Part shown: piece by piece, positions 41,154-45,930 of the stretch
Position numbering within the stretch: position 1 is the first letter of the stretch
Layout: every line of letters begins with the position of its first letter
Assembly (NCBI GenBank): GCA_947172355.1
Contig: CAMWBA010000005.1
Span: 1-45,930, forward strand
DNA: 45,930 nucleotides
From: an uncultured Bacillota bacterium
GTDB taxonomy: Bacteria; Bacillota; Clostridia; Oscillospirales; Oscillospiraceae
Direction: 5' to 3'
Program-made: the position numbers and the translations under genes
The notes under the pieces: model-generated
Database searches by the model: none
Seen by the model: only the letters and a program-made list of their open reading frames with translations
Told to the model about the DNA's origin: nothing

Positions 41154-43142
41154 ATGGCACAGAAGAAAAACTACGGCAACGACTCCATCTCCGCTCTGAA
41201 AGGGGCCGACCGGGTCCGCAAGCGTCCGGGGGTCATCTTTGGTTCCGACGGGCTGGAGGGCTGTGAGCACGCCGTTTTTGAGATCATGTCCAACGCCATT
41301 GATGAGGCCCGGGAAGGGCACGGCCAGCTTATTGTGGTCACCCGGTTTGAGGACGGCTCCATCCAGGTGGAGGACCAGGGCCGGGGCTGCCCGCTGGACT
41401 GGAACGAGAAGGAGCAGAAGTTCAACTGGGAGTTGGTCTTCTGCGAATTATATGCCGGCGGCAAGTACGACAGCGGCAGCGGCGACAGTTATGAGTACTC
41501 CTTGGGGCTGAACGGCCTGGGCTCCTGCGCCACCCAGTATGCCAGCGAGTATATGGATGTCACGGTGTGGCGGGAGGGGATGAAGTATACCCTCCGTTTT
41601 GAGAAAGGGGAAAACGTCGGCGGGTTGAAAAGCGAACCCACCGACCGGGGCAAAAAGACAGGCACCACCATCCGCTGGAAGCCTGATTTGGAGGTATTCA
41701 CTGACATCGCCATCCCGGTGGATTACTACCTGGATGTCATGAAGCGGCAGGCGGTGGTCAACGCCGGGGTGACGTTCCGGCTGAAAAATCAGGTGGGAGG
41801 CAAATTTGAGACCACCGATTTTATGTATGAAAACGGCATTGAGGACTATGTAACCGAGCTGGTTGGAGAAGACGGCCTTACCTCCCCCGTCTTTTGGCAA
41901 ACCGAGCGGAAAGGCCGGGACCGGGCGGACAAGCCAGAGTATAAAATGAAACTGTCCGTCTCCTTTTGCTTCTCCAACCGGGTGCAGATAATCGAACACT
42001 ACCATAACTCCTCCTGGCTGGAGTACGGCGGCGCCCCGGACAAGGCGGTCCGCTCCGCCTTTGTCTCCGCGATTGACGCCTATTTGAAGCAGCAGGGGAA
42101 ATATAATAAGAACGAGTCCAAAATTTCCTTTCAAGATATCCAGGACTGCCTTGTCCTGGTGAGCAACAACTTCTCCACCGCCAACGCCACCTCCTATGAA
42201 AACCAGACCAAGAAGGCCATCAATAACAAGGGCATTCAAGAGGGTATGACCGACTTTCTCCGGGCCCAGATAGAAGTCTATTTCATTGAGACCCCCGCCG
42301 ATGCCCAGCGTATCGCCGAGCAGGTGCTCATCAACAAGCGGGCCCGGGAGAATGCGGAAAAGACCCGGCTGAACCTCAAAAAAAAGCTCACCGGCTCCAT
42401 GGATATCTCCAATCGGGTACAGAAGTTTGTCCCTTGCCGCACCCGGGATGTAAACCGCAGCGAGCTCTATATCGTGGAGGGCGACTCCGCACTGGGCAGT
42501 GTGAAACAGGCCCGGGACGGGGAGTTTCAAGCCATCATGCCCATCCGGGGCAAGATTTTGAATTGCCTCAAGGCCGACTACGGCAAAATCTTCAAGAGCG
42601 AGATCATCACCGACCTGCTGAAAGTACTGGGCTGCGGGGTGGAAGTCCAGGACAAGCGCGCCAAAGATATGGCCGCCTTTGACCTCGGCTCCCTGCGGTG
42701 GAACAAGGTGGTTATCTGTACCGATGCCGATGTGGACGGATTCCAGATCCGCACCCTGGTGCTTACCATGCTTTACCGCCTTACTCCCACGCTGATCCAG
42801 GAGGGATATGTCTATATTGCGGAGTCTCCCCTGTTCGAGATCACCTTTAAGGATAAAACCTGGTTTGCTTACTCCAACAAGGAGAAGGATGACATTGTGG
42901 CCCAACTCCAGGGAAAAAAGTACGATGTTCAGCGCTCCAAGGGCCTGGGCGAGAACGAGCCGGAAATGATGTGGCTGACCACTATGTCCCCTGACACCCG
43001 TCGTCTTATTAAAGTCATGCCCGAAGATGTGGAGCGCACCGCCCAGATGTTTGATCTCCTCCTCGGGGACGACCTCACCGGCCGTAAAACTCATATCGCT
43101 GACCACGGACACGAGTTTTTGGAGCTGGCGGATATTTCGTGA
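41154..43142 (+). CDS. Type II DNA topoisomerase B subunit, divergent
   Basis: A 662-residue ATPase subunit of gyrase/topoisomerase IV. The GHKL ATPase domain comes first (EIMSNAIDEA, DQGRGCPLD, GLNGLGS), then the transducer and the TOPRIM domain (LYIVEGDSALGS; CTDADVDGFQIRTL). The usual EGDSAGGSA is changed to EGDSALGSV and TDADVDGAH to TDADVDGFQ, so it is a diverged paralogue. With the A subunit at 44877 it should form one enzyme that changes DNA linking. ATG 41154 lies downstream of a weak binding site. sdaAB-sdaAA separate it from its partner. Confidence 0.88.
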   Translation: MAQKKNYGNDSISALKGADRVRKRPGVIFGSDGLEGCEHAVFEIMSNAIDEAREGHGQLIVVTRFEDGSIQVEDQGRGCPLDWNEKEQKFNWELVFCELYAGGKYDSGSGDSYEYSLGLNGLGSCATQYASEYMDVTVWREGMKYTLRFEKGENVGGLKSEPTDRGKKTGTTIRWKPDLEVFTDIAIPVDYYLDVMKRQAVVNAGVTFRLKNQVGGKFETTDFMYENGIEDYVTELVGEDGLTSPVFWQTERKGRDRADKPEYKMKLSVSFCFSNRVQIIEHYHNSSWLEYGGAPDKAVRSAFVSAIDAYLKQQGKYNKNESKISFQDIQDCLVLVSNNFSTANATSYENQTKKAINNKGIQEGMTDFLRAQIEVYFIETPADAQRIAEQVLINKRARENAEKTRLNLKKKLTGSMDISNRVQKFVPCRTRDVNRSELYIVEGDSALGSVKQARDGEFQAIMPIRGKILNCLKADYGKIFKSEIITDLLKVLGCGVEVQDKRAKDMAAFDLGSLRWNKVVICTDADVDGFQIRTLVLTMLYRLTPTLIQEGYVYIAESPLFEITFKDKTWFAYSNKEKDDIVAQLQGKKYDVQRSKGLGENEPEMMWLTTMSPDTRRLIKVMPEDVERTAQMFDLLLGDDLTGRKTHIADHGHEFLELADIS

Positions 43143-43143
43143 T

Positions 43144-43303
43144 GGTTCTTTCTTTTGGAAAAAGAAAGAACCAAAGAAAAACCTCCCGAAAAACTGCATT
43201 TTTCTCTTTCTGACACCAAAATCCGTCTCTTAGAACATAAGCAAGCAAAACTAGGTTTTGCGAAAAAGTTCTTTTCGGTTCCGTTTCTTTCAGGAAAAGG
43301 AAC
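43144..43303. repeat. Small inverted-repeat-bounded element (copies 2 and 3)
   Basis: The left end is the perfect palindrome GGTTCTTTCTTTT-GGA-AAAAGAAAGAACC (43144-43172). The right end (43278-43303) is a related hairpin in reverse orientation. In between is 105 bases of AT-rich non-coding sequence. Read on the minus strand, the right end continues CCGAAAAGAACTTTTTCGC, like copy 1 at 6214 onward. It resembles a miniature element or REP pair and fills the gap between the topoisomerase B and sdaAB genes. Confidence 0.65.
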
Positions 43304-43320
43304 AAACAAGGAGGATAATT

Positions 43321-43995
43321 ATGAACCTGTTCGACATTCTGGGCCCCGTGATGGTGGGGCCCTCCAGCTCCCACACGGCGGGAGCGGTACGCATTGGGCG
43401 AATGGCCCGGGCTCTGCTGGGGCAGGAGCCCGGAAAGGCTCAGCTGCTGCTTCACGGCTCGTTTGCTTCCACCGGCGAGGGCCACGGCACCCACCAGGCT
43501 CTCATCGCCGGTCTGCTGGGCCTGGCCCCCGACGACAGCCGGGTGCCAGACAGCTTTTCTCTGGCAAAGGAGCGGGGGCTGGAGTTTACATTCGGGACCT
43601 GTGAGCTGCGGGACGTCCACCCCAACAGCGTCCTCATCAAACTGGAAGGGACCCAGGGCGGAACGCTGGAGGTGGGGGCCTCCTCTCCTGGGGGCGGACG
43701 AATCAAGGTGTTCCGGGTAGACGGTCTGGACACCTCCTTCTCCGGCGAACTGCCCACCCTGGTGGTCCACAACTCGGACAAGCCCGGCTGTGTCAGCCAG
43801 GTCACCGGGGCGTTGGCCGCCCAGGGGCTGAATGTGGCCACCCTCCAGCTCAACCGGGGTGGGCGGGGCGGCAGCGCCGTGATGGTTATTGAGTGCGACC
43901 AGCCGGTCAGCGAGGCCACTGCCCAGTGGCTGCGCAGTCTGCCCGGCATCCTGCGGGTCAACCGCTATACCCCCAACGAGGAGGAACCAGTATGA
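43321..43995 (+). CDS. sdaAB: L-serine dehydratase, iron-sulfur-dependent, beta subunit
   Basis: A 224-residue subunit. The N-terminal part (DILGPVMVGPSSSHTAGAVRIG in parts, then GSFASTGEGHGTHQAL) forms the substrate-side domain, and the C-terminal part is an ACT domain (LPTLVVHNSDKPGCVSQV) that may bind serine. Together with the alpha subunit it deaminates L-serine to pyruvate. ATG 43321 follows AAGGAGGAT. The stop overlaps the alpha start as ATGA. Confidence 0.95.
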   Translation: MNLFDILGPVMVGPSSSHTAGAVRIGRMARALLGQEPGKAQLLLHGSFASTGEGHGTHQALIAGLLGLAPDDSRVPDSFSLAKERGLEFTFGTCELRDVHPNSVLIKLEGTQGGTLEVGASSPGGGRIKVFRVDGLDTSFSGELPTLVVHNSDKPGCVSQVTGALAAQGLNVATLQLNRGGRGGSAVMVIECDQPVSEATAQWLRSLPGILRVNRYTPNEEEPV

Positions 43996-44861
43996 TCGAC
44001 TTTACTTCTATTCAGCAGATGCTGGACGACAGCTGTCAGGCCGGCCTGCCCCTGTGGAACAACATCCAGCTGTCCGACTGCCAGCAACAGAACATCGCTC
44101 CGGAGGCCTCATGGGCCAGGATGGCCGCCATGCTGGAGGCCATGACCCAGGCGGACCAGAGCTATCAGGCTGAGGACCGCTCCCACAGCGGCCTGGTGGG
44201 AGGCGACGGCGGTAAGATGGCCGACTACGGCCAGGGGGAGCCCCTGTGCGGCCCACTACTCACCGATGTGATGGCCGGAGCCCTGCGCATGGGGGAGTGC
44301 AACGCCTGTATGAAGCGTATCGTGGCCGCCCCCACCGCCGGGGCCTGCGGTGTACTGCCCGCAGTACTCCTGCCCTACCGGCGGCACTTCGGCTGTGGAG
44401 AGAACGCCTTGATTCAAGCCCTGTATGTGGCGTCCGGCTTCGGTATGGTCATTGCTGCCCGTGCCTCCATCTCCGGGGCTGAGGGGGGCTGTCAGGCGGA
44501 GATTGGCTCCGCCGCCGCTATGGCCGCGCCGGCGCTGGTCCACCTCCAGGGGGGAACTCCGGAACAGATGGCAAACGCCTGTGCTATGGCGGTAAAGAAC
44601 CTGCTGGGTCTGGTGTGCGATCCCGTGGGCGGACTGGTGGAGGTCCCCTGCGTGAAACGCAACGTCATCGGCGCCATGGATGCCTTCTCTGCCGCTCAGA
44701 TGGCCCTGGCCGGCATCCAGAGCCAGGTGCCCCCGGACCAAGTGTTGGACGCTATGGCCGAGGTGGGCCGCTCCCTGCCCCACACCCTCCGTGAGACCGG
44801 GAAGGGCGGTCTTGCCGCCACCCCCTTTGGGCTGGAATATGCGCCGAACGACATATCGTGA
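43992..44861 (+). CDS. sdaAA: L-serine dehydratase, iron-sulfur-dependent, alpha subunit
   Basis: A 289-residue catalytic subunit that carries the oxygen-labile 4Fe-4S cluster; candidate ligand cysteines are in PTAGACG, GGCQAEIG and VCDPVGGLVEVPC. HSGLVGGDG near residue 65 is also family-typical. It starts inside the beta stop codon and ends 15 bases before the topoisomerase A gene, suggesting co-transcription. Confidence 0.95.
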   Translation: MIDFTSIQQMLDDSCQAGLPLWNNIQLSDCQQQNIAPEASWARMAAMLEAMTQADQSYQAEDRSHSGLVGGDGGKMADYGQGEPLCGPLLTDVMAGALRMGECNACMKRIVAAPTAGACGVLPAVLLPYRRHFGCGENALIQALYVASGFGMVIAARASISGAEGGCQAEIGSAAAMAAPALVHLQGGTPEQMANACAMAVKNLLGLVCDPVGGLVEVPCVKRNVIGAMDAFSAAQMALAGIQSQVPPDQVLDAMAEVGRSLPHTLRETGKGGLAATPFGLEYAPNDIS

Positions 44862-44876
44862 TAAGGACGGAAATAA

Positions 44877-45930
44877 ATGGCTAAGAAAAAAACGCCGAAC
44901 GAAGATAAAAAGCGCTCTGTCGACCCAAACGTGATGGGTTTGCGGGCGGAGGTGCTGGAGCAGCCCATCACCCAGACCCTAGAGATCAACTACATGCCCT
45001 ACGCCATGTCGGTCATCATCTCCCGGGCCATCCCGGAGATCGACGGCTTCAAGCCCTCCCACCGCAAGCTGCTGTACACCATGTACCAGATGAAGCTGCT
45101 GGGGGGCGGGCGGACCAAGTCGGCCAACATCGTGGGCCAGACCATGAAGCTCAACCCCCACGGCGACGGCCCCATTTATGACACCATGGTCCGTCTCAGC
45201 CGGGGCTACGGGGCCCTGCTCCACCCCCTGGTGGACAGCAAGGGCAACTTCGGTAAGGTCTACTCCCGGGACATGGCCTACGCCGCCAGCCGGTACACCG
45301 AGGCCCGCCTGGACCCCATCTGTAATGAGCTGTTCCGGGACATCGACCAGGACACCGTAGATTTCGTGGACAACTACGACGGCAAGATGAAAGAGCCCAC
45401 CCTCCTGCCCACCACCTTTCCCAACGTGCTGGTCAGCGCCAATAAGGGAATCGCCGTAGGTATGGCTAGCGACCTGTGCGGCTTTAACTTGGCAGAGGTG
45501 TGTGACACCACCATCGCCCTGATGAAGAATCCGGAACATGATATTATGTCCACTTTGAAAGCCCCCGACCTGCCCACCGGCGGCGAGCTGCTCTATGACG
45601 CTGCCGCCCTGGCAGACATCTACCGCACAGGACGGGGGTCGTTCAAGGTGCGCGCCCGGTGGCGCTACATCAAGCCGGAGAATCTGATTGAAGTCTATGA
45701 GATCCCCTACTCCACCACTTCGGAAGCCATTCTGGACAAGGTGACCGAGCTGCTCAAAACGGGAAAGCTGAAAGAGATTGCCGACATGCGGGATGAGACC
45801 GACCTGTCCGGCTTAAAGCTGACCATCGACCTGAAGCGGGGCGCCGACCCGGACAAGCTGATGGCCAAGCTCTTTAAAATGACCCCCCTGATGGACAGCC
45901 AGTCCTGCAACTTCAACATCCTCATCGCCG
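44877..45930 (+). CDS. Type II DNA topoisomerase A subunit (3' end outside window)
   Basis: The first 351 codons are present. The breakage-reunion domain starts with YAMSVIISRAIPEIDGFKP and has the catalytic Tyr140 in SRYTEARL. The usual GNFGS.DGD.AAAMRYTE is altered to GNFGKVYSRDMAYAASRYTE, a divergence shared in spirit with its partner at 41154. ATG 44877 follows ACGGAAATAA, a modest binding site. Expected total length is about 700-800 residues. Confidence 0.88.
   Translation, partial: MAKKKTPNEDKKRSVDPNVMGLRAEVLEQPITQTLEINYMPYAMSVIISRAIPEIDGFKPSHRKLLYTMYQMKLLGGGRTKSANIVGQTMKLNPHGDGPIYDTMVRLSRGYGALLHPLVDSKGNFGKVYSRDMAYAASRYTEARLDPICNELFRDIDQDTVDFVDNYDGKMKEPTLLPTTFPNVLVSANKGIAVGMASDLCGFNLAEVCDTTIALMKNPEHDIMSTLKAPDLPTGGELLYDAAALADIYRTGRGSFKVRARWRYIKPENLIEVYEIPYSTTSEAILDKVTELLKTGKLKEIADMRDETDLSGLKLTIDLKRGADPDKLMAKLFKMTPLMDSQSCNFNILIA

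Noticed and set aside
41448-43199. 583-codon minus-strand open frame over the topoisomerase B gene
   Set aside because: Shadow; no family motifs and no binding site, whereas the plus frame is a clear topoisomerase.
1-45930. CRISPR array or tandem direct repeats
   Set aside because: No regularly spaced repeats were seen by eye anywhere in the window.

Overview
The window looks like a piece of chromosome from a GC-rich anaerobic Firmicute, most likely a gut Oscillospiraceae of the Flavonifractor/Lawsonibacter/Intestinimonas type. This is inferred from strong Shine-Dalgarno sites, near-consensus sigma-A promoters, frequent TTG/GTG starts, two [FeFe] hydrogenases, an L-serine dehydratase split into two subunits, and many oxygen-sensitive Fe-S and molybdenum enzymes. 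No species can be assigned from the sequence alone.

Layout. 1-5.7 kb (minus): the N-terminal part of an [FeFe] hydrogenase, a btuCDF/fec-like ABC uptake operon, a YwqG-like gene remnant, and a nitrite/sulfite reductase-family protein. 5.9-9.9 kb: a large serine recombinase lies between two broken host genes, a P-loop ATPase cut after about 95 codons and a CCA-adding enzyme with a frameshift and truncation. The truncated CCA gene was coupled to an intact RlaP-type nucleotidyltransferase. 10.1-17.7 kb (minus): one long operon for molybdenum cofactor synthesis and molybdate uptake (moeA-like, moaC, moaA, MOSC-MogA fusion, modA, modB, modC, mocA-like, xdhC-like). 17.8-21.4 kb (minus): a cytosolic [FeFe] hydrogenase preceded by a NuoF-tail/NfnB-type flavoprotein. 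21.5-23 kb: a chain of gene remnants (aconitase X start, YjiH end, 3-hydroxyacyl-CoA dehydrogenase end, PAS/sigma-54 activator start) joined by deletions. 23-26 kb: a giant BTAD-AAA-TPR regulator.

26.2-33.1 kb is the most interesting part. A BCCT transporter and an aromatic-ammonia-lyase homologue that has lost the Ala-Ser-Gly triad for the MIO cofactor are divergent from a three-subunit molybdenum hydroxylase. A MIO-less lyase next to a transporter of quaternary amines suggests uptake of a trimethylammonium amino acid, such as ergothioneine or hercynine, and elimination of trimethylamine, with the molybdenum enzyme acting on the resulting imidazole acrylate. The upstream molybdenum operon would supply the cofactor. 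This is a hypothesis; the missing MIO motif is read directly from the sequence.

33-41 kb: a membrane-anchored hypothetical protein, a strong promoter driving a candidate structured small RNA, a HAD phosphatase, a beta-CASP metallo-hydrolase, a DUF975-like membrane protein, a NUDIX protein, lexA with a promoter-embedded SOS box, and cysK with a consensus promoter and an inverted-repeat operator. 41-45.9 kb (plus): a divergent type II topoisomerase B subunit, a small inverted-repeat-bounded element, sdaAB-sdaAA, then the topoisomerase A subunit, cut by the window end. A family of palindromic repeats recurs at 6.2 kb and 43.1-43.3 kb.
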